NCBI RefSeq assembly: GCF_001293465.1
Contig: NZ_JSYZ01000011.1
Span: 124,001 to 188,000, forward strand
Direction: 5' to 3'
Source: Pseudomonas asplenii
GTDB taxonomy: Bacteria; Pseudomonadota; Gammaproteobacteria; Pseudomonadales; Pseudomonadaceae
Length of the DNA: 64,000 bases
This document shows positions 9,844 through 18,712 of the stretch, piece by piece; within the stretch, counting starts at the first letter, position 1; every line of letters begins with the position of its first letter. A program made the position numbers and the translations under genes. Below the pieces are notes generated by a model that made no database searches, was not told where the DNA came from, and was given only the letters and a program-made list of their open reading frames with translations.

Positions 9844-10938
9844 CTATTTCAGGTAGCAGGCGCCCAGCCAATCCGGCGGGTTGGGCGCCAGTTGCCGGGC
9901 GAGCGGCAGATAACGCTGGTCCAGCTGTGCCGCCAGCCAATACAACTGGCTGCTGCTTTTCGGTTCCCAGCTACCGCTGTAGCCGCTTTCGCCAACACCT
10001 GCACGGTCACGGTCGAATTTCACGGTGGTATGGACGAACTCCTGGTGGCTGTGTTGTCCGCTGGCGTAGGTCGTGAGCCAGTCGAGCGAGTGCGCCAGCC
10101 AAGCGCCGCCTGGTGTGCGGTAGTCCAGCCAGTTGCCGCCGATGCCGTAGGGGCGGGCCGCCAGCGCGGCCTGGACCAGTGGCTCCAGGTCATAGACGAC
10201 GTAGTGCAGGGCATCGCGTTCCTTGAAGTCGGTGACGGAGCCATCGGGCAGCAGGTTATCGGCGACCTGTTGGCGAAAGAGCCCGAAGGCCTGCCTGAGC
10301 ATCTGGCGGTCAGCCAGCGCGGCTGCAGCCAGGGTAACGAGCTTGACCCGATGGCTCTGCCAGTTGTTGGTATGGGTCCCCCCCTTGGCGCCATGGAACT
10401 GGGCGACCTGGGCCAGGTAGCCATTGCCGAGGTTGCGCAGGAAGGCGCGACTGGTCTCGCGGGTCTGCGGCCGCAACTGTCCGGCGGTCAGCGTGTAGGC
10501 CTCGATCAGTTGCTCAAGTTGGGTCTCGTCGATCGGATTGAAATCCGGCTGATAGGTGCTGAACCAGGCCGCGAGGCCTTCATCGACCTGCTTCAGATAG
10601 CGTGGATCCCCGCTCAGGCGCCAGGCCAGTGCTGCCCGACGCAGGATCGGCCAGTCCCTCTCGGCGGCAATGCTCTGTTCGCGTATGCCCTGGCCTGGCA
10701 GGGTTCCTTCGGTGTGCAGACGGGCCAGCGGTTGGGGCGTGGCGCTCAGTTGCCGACTCGCCGCAGCCAGTAGTTGCCTGGCAGACGGACTGCTGGCGGA
10801 GGGTTGGCAGACACTGGCGATCCCGGAACCGCCGGGGTCCGGTTCCACGGCAGCGAAGGCGGCGCTCGAGAGTGCGGTGCACAGCACCATGCAAAATCTC
10901 AATCCGGCATGTGCCTTGCGGTGAGCAGTCAGTGACAC
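9844..10938 (-). CDS. Exported alginate lyase family (PL5-like) protein
   Basis: The 364-residue product starts with a signal peptide (about residues 1-29, hydrophobic 'FCMVLCTALSSAAFA'), so it should be periplasmic or secreted. Features of the alpha/alpha-barrel alginate lyase domain are seen: the N-terminal 'AAERDWPILRRAALAWRLSGDPRYL' helices, 'THTNNWQSHRVKLVTLAAAAL' at about 190-210 and 'LPDGSVTDFKERDALHYVVYDLEPLV' in the middle. In AlgL the NNHxYW motif carries catalytic residues. Here NNWQSHR replaces it, so the substrate may differ from alginate. No alginate synthesis gene is adjacent. Confidence 0.7.
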   Translation of the reverse strand: MSLTAHRKAHAGLRFCMVLCTALSSAAFAAVEPDPGGSGIASVCQPSASSPSARQLLAAASRQLSATPQPLARLHTEGTLPGQGIREQSIAAERDWPILRRAALAWRLSGDPRYLKQVDEGLAAWFSTYQPDFNPIDETQLEQLIEAYTLTAGQLRPQTRETSRAFLRNLGNGYLAQVAQFHGAKGGTHTNNWQSHRVKLVTLAAAALADRQMLRQAFGLFRQQVADNLLPDGSVTDFKERDALHYVVYDLEPLVQAALAARPYGIGGNWLDYRTPGGAWLAHSLDWLTTYASGQHSHQEFVHTTVKFDRDRAGVGESGYSGSWEPKSSSQLYWLAAQLDQRYLPLARQLAPNPPDWLGACYLK

Positions 10939-11008
10939 GTTCCATCCCGGTGTTTGAGGGGCGACGCGGAAAATCTAGCACGGCGTGGTTCCCGGCAAGA
11001 TGAAAGGA

Positions 11009-12256
11009 TCAGGCCGTCGGTTCATGTAGCAGAGGCCTTTGTTCCTGTCTGCCCAACTGCAGGGAGAGGATCGCCAAGCCCTGGACCATAGCCGCGCAGC
11101 CCAGCAGCAGAAGTTCCCCCTGTGCGGCGCCGGCCAGGCTCTTGAGCGCACCGAACAAGGCCGGCGCAAAGGCATAGCAGCCTTGGGCCGTGGCAACGAT
11201 CAGCGTGACGACTCGCTGGGTCTGCGCCCCTGGAAACTCCACTTGTGCAATCAGCGGTGGCAGCGAGGTGGCGTTGCCGATGCCTACGCCGAACAGGATG
11301 ACCCCGACCCACAGCGACTCGGGGAAAGCTCCCAGCCCAGTCAGCACCAGGCAGCCGAGCAGTTGGCAACCGTAGCTCAGGCAGGCGACGTTGCGGCGAT
11401 TCGCCCCCGCTGGCATCAGCCAGCCCACCAGTGTGCGACCTGCGATTGCGCTTGCCGTTGCCAATCCCATCGCCAGCCCGGCACGGGTCTCGCTGACATG
11501 CCCGGTCAGGATGAGAAACAGGTGAGTGACCAGCCCGATCTGGGCGAACAGGCCCAGCGACATGGCCACCGCCAGGGTGACGAAGCGACGATCGCGCCAG
11601 AGCGAGGTGGTTACGGCCATGAGGGCAACGGCTGGCTGCACGGGCGGTTGTGCGGCACCGTCGGCATGCTGCCCGAGCATTTCCGGACGGAACCTGAACA
11701 CCGTGATTGCCAGCACGGCAATGGTCGCCGTCGACACGCTGGCAATCACGAGGGCCGCCTGGCTGAAGCCGATCCGCTCGATCAGGTACACCCAGGCCGA
11801 GGAGAAAATCACGCCACCGATACTTGCGCCGTTATAGGCCGTTGCCAGGGCGGATGGGCGCTTGAGCACAAACCAGGGAGAGATGAGCGCATTGACGGCG
11901 GCCGCGCCGAGCGTGACCCAGCCCAGGCCGCTCAGGGTCGCGGCGATGAACAGTTGGTAGGGCTGGGCGGCGATGGACCAGCCGTAGATGCCGACGCCCA
12001 GCAGCACCGAACCCAGCACGGTGGTGAGAGGAAGTCCGAGGCCCCTGTAGAGCCGGGGCAGATTCACCACTACCAGGATTCCCGCGAGGAAATGCAGGGT
12101 AACTGCCGCCGAACACAGTGGCAGGGGCCAACCGGTGCGCTGGATCACCGCGTGAAGGAAGATCGGCGGCCCATAGAAACCGATACCCCAGCCAAACACC
12201 GCCATCAGGAAGGTCGCTGCCACGACCTTTCGGCCAAAAAAATTCGCTTGTTTCAT
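11009..12256 (-). CDS. MFS transporter
   Basis: This 415-residue membrane protein has about twelve hydrophobic segments in two halves. The first is 'VVAATFLMAVFGWGIGFYGPPIFL', and a loop with 'SPWFVLKRPSALATAYNGASIGG' recalls the monocarboxylate-type MFS group. The gene is divergent from an ArsR-type regulator with a 73-base shared control region, an arrangement typical of a locally regulated exporter. The substrate cannot be read from the sequence. Confidence 0.85.
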   Translation of the reverse strand: MKQANFFGRKVVAATFLMAVFGWGIGFYGPPIFLHAVIQRTGWPLPLCSAAVTLHFLAGILVVVNLPRLYRGLGLPLTTVLGSVLLGVGIYGWSIAAQPYQLFIAATLSGLGWVTLGAAAVNALISPWFVLKRPSALATAYNGASIGGVIFSSAWVYLIERIGFSQAALVIASVSTATIAVLAITVFRFRPEMLGQHADGAAQPPVQPAVALMAVTTSLWRDRRFVTLAVAMSLGLFAQIGLVTHLFLILTGHVSETRAGLAMGLATASAIAGRTLVGWLMPAGANRRNVACLSYGCQLLGCLVLTGLGAFPESLWVGVILFGVGIGNATSLPPLIAQVEFPGAQTQRVVTLIVATAQGCYAFAPALFGALKSLAGAAQGELLLLGCAAMVQGLAILSLQLGRQEQRPLLHEPTA

Positions 12257-12329
12257 GAATGCATCCTTTCAACAGGTTTTTGGCGAGTATGATGCGCGCT
12301 GACAGAGATACTTCATGTAATGGTGAACT

Positions 12330-13019
12330 ATGGATGCAGAAACAACTGACCTGTCCCTGGCAGCCGTCGCCGGTGCGATCGCCGATCCGGCACGGGCACG
12401 AATGCTCTGCAGCCTGCTCGATGGTCATGCACGTACGGCCACGGAACTGGCGGCCGTGGCCGATATCGGTGCGTCTTCGGCCAGCGGGCACTTTCTGCGC
12501 CTGCGTGAGCAGGGACTGGTTGAAATGCTGGTGCAGGGCAGGCATCGCTACTATCGCCTGGCCAATTCCCAGGTGGCTCGGGCCCTGGAGGCGCTATTGG
12601 CAATCAGCGCCCGCGATGTGGTGCCGTTCCAGTCGGCAACGCCTTCAGCCTTGCGGCAGGCCAGGACCTGCTATGACCACATCGCGGGAGAGGTCGCCGT
12701 CAGGCTGCATGACGCGCTGTTACGAGGAAACTGGATCGAGGCTGCGGGCAGGGATTACCGCTTGACGGCACAGGGAACCAGCGCCCTGGTTCGTTTGGGC
12801 ATCGATGTCGAGGCGGTGTCCCGCCAGCGCCGACGCCTGGCCTATCCCTGCCTGGACTGGAGCGAACGTTCCCCGCATATCGGTGGGGCGTTGGGGGCGG
12901 CGTTGCTGGAGTTGCTGCTCAAGCGTGGCTGGGTCAGCCGTCATCTTGATTCACGCGCCCTGAGTCTGACCTCCAAGGGCGCCAAGGGGTTGGATAAGGC
13001 GTTTGGGATGAGTGATTGA
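12330..13019 (+). CDS. ArsR-type winged-helix regulator with extended C-terminus
   Basis: The protein has 229 residues. The first 95 form an ArsR-like winged helix: 'AIADPARARMLCSLLDGHARTATELAAVADIGASSASGHFLRLREQGLVEM', followed by the wing 'GRHRYYRLAN'. The second half (100-229) is a longer domain seen in one ArsR subgroup that lacks the CxC metal motif, so an organic inducer is more likely than a metal. It is divergent from the MFS transporter and probably controls it. Two cysteines of unknown role occur (CYDH and PCLDW). Confidence 0.85.
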   Translation: MDAETTDLSLAAVAGAIADPARARMLCSLLDGHARTATELAAVADIGASSASGHFLRLREQGLVEMLVQGRHRYYRLANSQVARALEALLAISARDVVPFQSATPSALRQARTCYDHIAGEVAVRLHDALLRGNWIEAAGRDYRLTAQGTSALVRLGIDVEAVSRQRRRLAYPCLDWSERSPHIGGALGAALLELLLKRGWVSRHLDSRALSLTSKGAKGLDKAFGMSD

Positions 13020-13030
13020 GAGACCCACAA

Positions 13031-13486
13031 TCATCCAACCGATATTTCCAGTATCTCGTCTCCAGCTTCATCCAGCGTGCCTGTCGAGGTCCAGCCCAGG
13101 TGCCGGTAGAAACCGTAGGAGCGTACGCTCGGGTCGCTGGCACATGCCAGGAACAAGCGCTTGAACCCTTGATCTCGCAAGGTATCGGTCATCATCGCCA
13201 GCAGGTGTTTACCGATGCCCTGGCCCTCGTAGGCGGGTAGCAGGGCCAGCACGGTGATTTCCCCGGTATCCCGGTCACCAAAACAGTAGCCGACGATCTG
13301 GCCGTCCACGCAGGCGACGAAGCCGGGAGCGCTGCCGTCCAGGATGCCTGCGCTCCAGGACTCGACGGTGATCCCCAGGGCGCGCAGATCCTCCTCGGTG
13401 AACGCATTTTCTCTCGTCAACCCGCGGATCCTGATGCAGGTCGATGAATCAGCCGGTTCGGCGCGGCGGAAGGTTAGATGGGGCAC
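13031..13486 (-). CDS. GNAT family N-acetyltransferase
   Basis: A 151-residue acetyltransferase. It opens with 'LTFRRAEPADSSTCIRIRG' and contains the acetyl-CoA loop 'LLPAYEGQGIGKHLLAMM' (the Q/RxxGxG/A motif) at about 86-103, followed by 'LFLACASDPSVRSYGFYRHLGW'. The acceptor is unknown. It converges with the ArsR-type gene; their stops are 12 bases apart. Confidence 0.85.
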   Translation of the reverse strand: MPHLTFRRAEPADSSTCIRIRGLTRENAFTEEDLRALGITVESWSAGILDGSAPGFVACVDGQIVGYCFGDRDTGEITVLALLPAYEGQGIGKHLLAMMTDTLRDQGFKRLFLACASDPSVRSYGFYRHLGWTSTGTLDEAGDEILEISVG

Positions 13487-13746
13487 CAGGCAAATCCTCT
13501 CGGTTCGGGCTGTCTTGTCACAGGATGAGAAACCGCTCGACCACTTTTGCGGACAAGTGGTTGATAGGCAATTTGCGTTAGTAAATAGGCAACAGCCGAT
13601 CCTCTACAAGCCTCGGGACGATGGAATTACATTGTTTTTCAATGTTTAACAGACGGCTACACGCTGGTAACAGGTGAAGGGGAAAGTAGGTTGCGTGAGC
13701 AGGTTTCGAGCCCAGCCTGAGTGGCCGGTTCAACGTTGCAGGGATG

Positions 13747-14319
13747 TCATCGGTTTTCCGGGCGAGGTTGGCGATTGAGCATCCTGCCCAATACCGATCT
13801 TCCCATCAGCTGATGTTGCACCACCGCCAGCAGGTGCAGCGCAACCAATCCGCCGAGCAGTGCGCACATGACATGGTGTTCCTGATGCAGTTGCAGCAAC
13901 GCGGATCTGGAATGGACCCACTGTGGCAACTCGAACAGATCGAGTATCTCCACCGGGTGATTCATCATCAGCACCCCCGTGACCAGCACGGCAGTCACCG
14001 TGGCATAGATCGCCACATGGGCAAGCCCGGCCAGGCGAGCCTGCCAGCCACGGTGGGCGGGGTGCGCGGGGGACTTTATCGCGAGCCAGAGACGCCAGGC
14101 GAAAAACGGGATGAAAAGGCTGGTGAGTTGAGGGTTGAACGACTCGACCCATTGCCGAAATGGCGCGTGCTGATCCAGCAGGGTCACGCCGAAGCCGCTG
14201 AAGGTCGCCCACAGGATCACGGCGGCAGATAACCAGTGCAGGAAGATGCGGGGTTTGGAATAGACGCCTGTTTCGCTGTCCTTGAGCATGGGCGTGGGGT
14301 AGTGGGAATGCTGAGTCAA
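13747..14319 (-). CDS. Cytochrome b561 family protein
   Basis: The protein has 190 residues and four membrane helices. The first haem ligand region is 'PRIFLHWLSAAVILWATFSGFG' (about 24-45), and the later helices carry 'ARLAGLAHVAIYATVTAVLVTGV' and 'HQEHHVMCALLGGLVALHLLAVVQHQL'. Histidines on helices 1, 3 and 4 fit the two-haem pattern of bacterial b561 proteins, which pass electrons between quinol and periplasmic acceptors or superoxide. A Fur-box-like site lies 18 bases upstream of the start, suggesting iron-starvation induction. Confidence 0.85.
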   Translation of the reverse strand: MTQHSHYPTPMLKDSETGVYSKPRIFLHWLSAAVILWATFSGFGVTLLDQHAPFRQWVESFNPQLTSLFIPFFAWRLWLAIKSPAHPAHRGWQARLAGLAHVAIYATVTAVLVTGVLMMNHPVEILDLFELPQWVHSRSALLQLHQEHHVMCALLGGLVALHLLAVVQHQLMGRSVLGRMLNRQPRPENR

Positions 14320-14336
14320 CGGGATGCCTTTTGGGA

Positions 14337-14355
14337 AATGAGTCTGATTCTCATA
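14337..14355 (-). promoter_or_regulatory. Putative Fur box upstream of cytochrome b561 gene
   Basis: AATGAGTCTGATTCTCATA matches the palindromic Fur site AATGATAATGATTATCATT at 14 of 19 positions and keeps both outer half-sites. It lies 18 bases before the b561 start codon. It is inferred from sequence similarity only. Confidence 0.6.
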
Positions 14356-14500
14356 GGTGGCAAAAGGATATCTCTCTGAGCATGGGCTGTAAATTCCGAC
14401 GATTCGCGCGGTTTTCGGTAGTGAGGCGCAAACCCCATGAAATCCGAATGAACCCTCGCCACTGGCTCCTACCTAACGTCAGACACAAGGGAGGAAAACC

Positions 14501-14728
14501 ATGCAAATCGAATATGTCTGGATCGCCCTGGCGGTGGTGGTGTTGCTGGTCGAGTTGTGGGCCATCAGGAGTGTGCTCAGGAGCGGACGGAGCGCCGGCA
14601 CCAAGGGATTATGGATCGTCGTGCTGATCTGGGTGCCGGTGCTGGGCCTGGTGCTCTGGTTCTTCATCGGGCCGAAGGAGCCGACCCGGGAATTACCGGC
14701 TACCGGACAGGGAAGGGGGTCGTTGTAG
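14501..14728 (+). CDS. Small PLDc_N domain membrane protein
   Basis: The product has 75 residues and follows GGGAGGAAAACC. Two membrane helices (about 5-25 and 38-58) enclose a short basic loop. The pattern 'IWVPVLGLVLWFFIGPKE' is the signature of the PLDc_N domain normally found at the start of cardiolipin synthases. Here the domain stands alone without a phospholipase D catalytic part. Stand-alone PLDc_N proteins are common, and their function is not known. Confidence 0.75.
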   Translation: MQIEYVWIALAVVVLLVELWAIRSVLRSGRSAGTKGLWIVVLIWVPVLGLVLWFFIGPKEPTRELPATGQGRGSL

Positions 14729-14854
14729 AGTGGCGACTTGTAGAGTGGCGATTCGTATCATCCGCTATTTGTGAACGGGGTCGCCTGGCGCCGATAGGCG
14801 GCCCGACGGGTGTGAGTCTAAGATGTGCACCCCAATCGCCGAGGAAGGCCGCTG

Positions 14855-16363
14855 ATGCAATCCCCATTCGATCCACGGCTTCATGTCGATTGGAAAATAC
14901 CTGGCGGCGAGCTGCTCGCGCTGTTCCAGCATTACTATCCCCAGATCAGCGTATTTTCCGGCGCAGGGTTCGAGGCGCTGCTGGATGAATTGTCCAACGA
15001 AATGGCTGAAGTCTGCCTGCAGGCCCTGGTGCCCCTGTTGGCGCAGCAGGGCTACGACGTGTGGAACCTGGATGCCGGAGCCGATGACTATCGGCCGGTC
15101 ATCGTGCCTGTTGAACAACGCCAGGCCTTTGCTCGGTACTGGGAGAAGGACCACGGCGAGCCAAGGCTCACCCCGACCTTGATCGGCGCACAACAGCCGT
15201 CCGTGCCCGAGCCCGACAAGGCCAGGGACAAGCGCCGCAAGCTGAACTGGCTGCAGGAGGGGCACCACTATCCGGGCGCCACCTACGTTGACGAGACCCA
15301 CTACAGCAACGGTTGGGCCTCGATCACCGAGCAGGACGAAGAGCACTGGCAGTGTTTCCTGATCAATTACAACCCATGGCCGCCGACCGAACAGGACATG
15401 CTCGAGCACCGAGCCGATGGCACGGACGGGGCGGACCTGCAACTCATCCATGCCAGCCCCGAGCGCAGCCTGTGGAAGCGCCGCGTCAAGAGGGGGGAGC
15501 GCCACGGCGAAGACCGGTTCCGCTATGAAACCTGCCAGGGGCAGGCGATCCAGCCTTTCGGTCCGGCGGGGGTGGATTGGCCGGAGTTCGAGTGGACCAC
15601 CCTGGTCATGGATTCGCGGATATTCGAACGCCAGCGCCTGTATGAGCCGGAACACCTCACGCGTATCTGGCGCATCACCGCGGACTCCAGTGAGGTGATT
15701 TTCGAGTACCCGGATGACGTGGCGATCCTGCAGATCGGCCCCCGTCGTTTGCTGTTCATGCAATACAACGGGCCGCGATGCTGGATCTGGGATGAGGAGC
15801 AGCCGGGCCAGGCCGCGGCTGCCCGGCCGATGCCCGCAGGCGGTGCCCAGGACTGGGCCTCCAGCCTCTACCTGGGCAACGACGAAGTGCTGCTGTTCAG
15901 CCAGGGCCAGCGCCAGAATCCGGAGGATGCGGGTTGGGGCGAGCGGGTATTGGAGGCATGGCGTTTCAACTTCGTGACCGGCAGCGCGAGCAGGGCGGTG
16001 CTGGATGGGTTTGGCAGCGAGATGCGCCAGCAGACACAGTATTTCGTCACGCAGCCCAAGCGCACGATCACGCTGCGCACCTTCCATGGCAGGGTGCAGG
16101 CTTGCCGTGGGCACGGCGATTGGTGGGTGCTGAACTATCAGTCCAACAGTTTCGGCACACGGACCATCGCCTGGTTCTGGAACCAGAGCAGCAACCGGGT
16201 GCTCAAGCTGTCGTCCAGGGATATTCCACGGGTCGAGCCGACGATTCGCTACCTGCCGACCCAGGATCGTTACCTGGCGTTCGAACGGGATTTCGTCGCA
16301 CGGCTGCCGGCGTTTGCCGAGATGGTCGAGGCCAAGGGCTGTGAGGTGCTGGTCTTCGAGTAG
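14855..16363 (+). CDS. Hypothetical protein, 502 residues
   Basis: I chose the ATG at 14855 (MQSPFDPRLHVDWKIPGGEL) behind GAGGAAGG, rather than an in-frame GTG 30 bases upstream. The protein is rich in aromatic residues (many Trp and Tyr) and has no signal peptide or membrane helix. The last 300 residues alternate short strands and turns such as 'NDEVLLFSQGQ', 'RTITLRTFHGRVQACRG' and 'DWWVLNYQSNSFGTRTIAWFW', which could be a beta-propeller. I do not recognise a family and suggest no function. It sits alone between a PLDc_N gene and a convergent transporter operon. Confidence 0.75.
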   Translation: MQSPFDPRLHVDWKIPGGELLALFQHYYPQISVFSGAGFEALLDELSNEMAEVCLQALVPLLAQQGYDVWNLDAGADDYRPVIVPVEQRQAFARYWEKDHGEPRLTPTLIGAQQPSVPEPDKARDKRRKLNWLQEGHHYPGATYVDETHYSNGWASITEQDEEHWQCFLINYNPWPPTEQDMLEHRADGTDGADLQLIHASPERSLWKRRVKRGERHGEDRFRYETCQGQAIQPFGPAGVDWPEFEWTTLVMDSRIFERQRLYEPEHLTRIWRITADSSEVIFEYPDDVAILQIGPRRLLFMQYNGPRCWIWDEEQPGQAAAARPMPAGGAQDWASSLYLGNDEVLLFSQGQRQNPEDAGWGERVLEAWRFNFVTGSASRAVLDGFGSEMRQQTQYFVTQPKRTITLRTFHGRVQACRGHGDWWVLNYQSNSFGTRTIAWFWNQSSNRVLKLSSRDIPRVEPTIRYLPTQDRYLAFERDFVARLPAFAEMVEAKGCEVLVFE

Positions 16364-16410
16364 TCGGTGAAAGCCCGCTCCCACAGGAGAGCGAGCTGCA
16401 GTGTCTGGGC

Positions 16411-17094
16411 TTATCGAGTGGTTGCCTGCTTGCGGGTCAGCACACCCGCCAGCAGATCGAGGCCGGTACAGAACACGAAATACACCAGCGCCACGAACAC
16501 AAAGATTTCCGTCGGATGAACCATCACCCGGTTGCTCACCTGCGTCGCCACGAACGACAGCTCGCCCACGCCGATCACATACGCCAGCGACGTGTCCTTG
16601 ATCAGTGAGATCCACTGGTTGAGGAACGACGGCAGCATGATCGGCAACGCCTGGGGCAGGATGATCAGGCGCATGACCTGTACCGGCCGCATGCCCAGTG
16701 CCCGTGCCGCGGCCCACTGGCCGGCCGGCAGGCTCTGGATACCGGCGTGCACCGAGTACGCCAGGTACGCGCCGCCGATCAGCGACAGGGCACAGACCAC
16801 GGTGAACAGCGCCGGGATGTCGAAGTGGAACAGAATCGGCAGCAGGAAGTAGCTCCAGAAGATCAGCATCAGTACCGGGATCGCCCGCAGGAAACCCAGT
16901 ACCGCAATCAACAGACCTTTCGGCCAGCCTTTGACGGTGCTCAGGGCAATGCCCAGCACCAGGCCGAGGATGGCCGCGCTGACGCCGGACAGCACGCTCA
17001 GCACCAGGGTCAGCGCGGCGCCGCCCAGCGGGCCGTTGGGGTAGGCACCGAGCAGGAAGTAGTCGAGGTTGTCGGTGATGACGGAAAAGTCCAT
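16411..17094 (-). CDS. Polar amino acid ABC transporter permease (second)
   Basis: This 227-residue integral membrane protein carries the HisM/GltK-type permease domain, including the EAA-like loop 'QWAAARALGMRPVQVMRLIILPQALPIMLPSFLNQWISLIKDTSLAYVIGVGEL' in the C-terminal half. It follows the other permease gene with only three bases between them, and the two should form a heterodimer in the inner membrane. The operon ends here, and no ATP-binding subunit gene follows. Confidence 0.9.
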   Translation of the reverse strand: MDFSVITDNLDYFLLGAYPNGPLGGAALTLVLSVLSGVSAAILGLVLGIALSTVKGWPKGLLIAVLGFLRAIPVLMLIFWSYFLLPILFHFDIPALFTVVCALSLIGGAYLAYSVHAGIQSLPAGQWAAARALGMRPVQVMRLIILPQALPIMLPSFLNQWISLIKDTSLAYVIGVGELSFVATQVSNRVMVHPTEIFVFVALVYFVFCTGLDLLAGVLTRKQATTR

Positions 17095-17097
17095 GGC

Positions 17098-17826
17098 TCA
17101 GGCCGCTCCCTGGCGATAACGGCGGGTCTGGCGGATCCACTGGCCCGCCGCTTCGATCAGCGCGATGCTGAAGATATAGAGCAGGGTGGCGAAGCCGAAT
17201 GCCTGGAAGGTCTTGAAGGTCTCGGTCTCGACCTGGCGCGAGGCGTAGGACAGCTCGGCCAGGCCGATGGCCATGGTCAGCGAGGAGTTCTTCAGGGCGT
17301 TCATGTATTGCCCGAGCAAGGGCCCCAGGGCCGTGCGCAGGGCCTGCGGCAATACCACGTAGCGCCACACCTGTGCCGGGCGCAGGCCCATGGCCAGGCC
17401 GGCTTCGCGCTGTTGCGGACGCACCGAGGCGACGCCGGCGCGGAACTCTTCGGCGATAAACGCCGAGGTGTAGAGCATCAGCCCCCAGAAACCGGCGATG
17501 AATTCGAAGGACGGCCAGTCGAGGGTCATGCCGGCGACGCTCACCTCATGGGGCAGGTTGAGCCAGGTCACCAGCTCTTCGGGCAGCAGCGCGCTGACGC
17601 CGAAGTACCAGAAGAACAGTTGTACCAGCAGCGGAGTGTTGCGCAGCAGCGCCAGGTAGCCACGTGCAGGCCAGGACAGCCAGCGCGAGCCGGACAGGCG
17701 TGCCAGGCACACCAGAAAGCCCAGCCCGGTCGCCACCAGGCAGACCACGGCGGACAGCGCCAGGGTCAGGACAAATCCATCGAACAGCCATTTCAGGTAC
17801 TGCGGGCCGAGCAATTCACCAAACAT
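17098..17826 (-). CDS. Polar amino acid ABC transporter permease (first)
   Basis: The 242-residue HisQ/GltJ-type permease has five or so membrane helices. Its 'RNTPLLVQLFFWYFG' segment and EAA loop 'QREAGLAMGLRPAQVWRYVVLPQALRTALGPLLGQYMNALKNSSL' are standard for the PAAT family. It lies between the solute-binding protein gene (79 bases upstream) and the second permease gene. The substrate is set by the binding protein and is not clear from the sequence. Confidence 0.9.
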   Translation of the reverse strand: MFGELLGPQYLKWLFDGFVLTLALSAVVCLVATGLGFLVCLARLSGSRWLSWPARGYLALLRNTPLLVQLFFWYFGVSALLPEELVTWLNLPHEVSVAGMTLDWPSFEFIAGFWGLMLYTSAFIAEEFRAGVASVRPQQREAGLAMGLRPAQVWRYVVLPQALRTALGPLLGQYMNALKNSSLTMAIGLAELSYASRQVETETFKTFQAFGFATLLYIFSIALIEAAGQWIRQTRRYRQGAA

Positions 17827-17905
17827 CGATCACGGTGTCCATCCAGAAGACAAAGAGCCCGCACGGCGAACCGGGCAGGCTGTGGGGGTACGGCGGGGAG
17901 GGCGA

Positions 17906-18712
17906 TCAGCTCTTGTCGCCGATCTTGTACAGGCGCGCCAGCGGGGTCTTGGTGTCGGGACCGAACCAGGTGTCGTAGATCTTCTGCGCCTGGCCCTTGG
18001 CTTCCAGTTCCACCAGGGTCTGGTTGACCAGGTCGGTCAGGGCGGTTTCGCCCTTGGGAATGCCGACGCCGATCAGGTCGTTGGAGATGGTGAAGGGCGG
18101 TACTTCGTACTTGTCCTTGTCCGGCACGTTGGCCAGCAGGCCGATCAGTTTCGGGCCGTCCTGGGTGATGGCCTGGACGTTGCCGTTGCGCAGGGCGGTG
18201 AAGGCGAACGGCGTGTCGTCGTAGGCGACGACCTTGGCACCGGGGAATTTCTCGCGCAGCACGCCTTCGTTGACGGTGCCCTTGTCGACGCCGACGCGCC
18301 ACTTGTTCAGGTCGTCGCGGGACTTGAGAGTGCCTTTCTTGACGATGAACTGCTGGCCTGAACTGAAGTAGGGAATGCTGAAATTGACCTGCTCGGCCCG
18401 CTCCGGGGTGATGGTGAAGTTGGCCAGCACCAGGTCGACCTTGTTGGCGACCAGCAACGGCACGCGGTTGGCCGGGTTGGTCGGTTGCAGTTGCAGTTTC
18501 ACGCCGAGCTTGTCGGCGATGGCCTTGGCGTAATCCACGTCCAGGCCTTCGATCTGCTTGGTCTTGGCGTCGATGAAGCCGAATGGCGGGTTGCTGTCGA
18601 ACGCGGCGACACGCAGGACGCCGGATTTCCTGATGTCTTCCAGGCGGTCGGCGTGGGCCAGGCCCGAGACGATCGCGAGAGTAAGGGCAGTGAGGGCAGT
18701 CAGTTTTTTCAT
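17906..18712 (-). CDS. Polar amino acid ABC transporter solute-binding protein
   Basis: A 268-residue periplasmic protein with a signal peptide ending near 'GLAHA' (residue 21). The mature part starts 'DRLEDIRKSGVLRVAAFDSNPPFGFID', typical of PAAT family 3 binding proteins. It also has 'DLVLANFTITPERAEQVNFSIPYF' and the hinge 'VGVDKGT'. Family 3 members bind glutamate, aspartate, cystine or basic residues. The substrate here is open. It is the first gene of the three-gene transporter operon and is divergent from the oxygenase-MetQNI-like operon. Confidence 0.88.
   Translation of the reverse strand: MKKLTALTALTLAIVSGLAHADRLEDIRKSGVLRVAAFDSNPPFGFIDAKTKQIEGLDVDYAKAIADKLGVKLQLQPTNPANRVPLLVANKVDLVLANFTITPERAEQVNFSIPYFSSGQQFIVKKGTLKSRDDLNKWRVGVDKGTVNEGVLREKFPGAKVVAYDDTPFAFTALRNGNVQAITQDGPKLIGLLANVPDKDKYEVPPFTISNDLIGVGIPKGETALTDLVNQTLVELEAKGQAQKIYDTWFGPDTKTPLARLYKIGDKS

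Noticed and set aside
14765..17368. An 867-residue open frame on the minus strand covering the 502-residue gene and the transporter genes
   Set aside because: It spans genes with strong protein signatures in other frames, and its own sequence is a mosaic of shadow composition.
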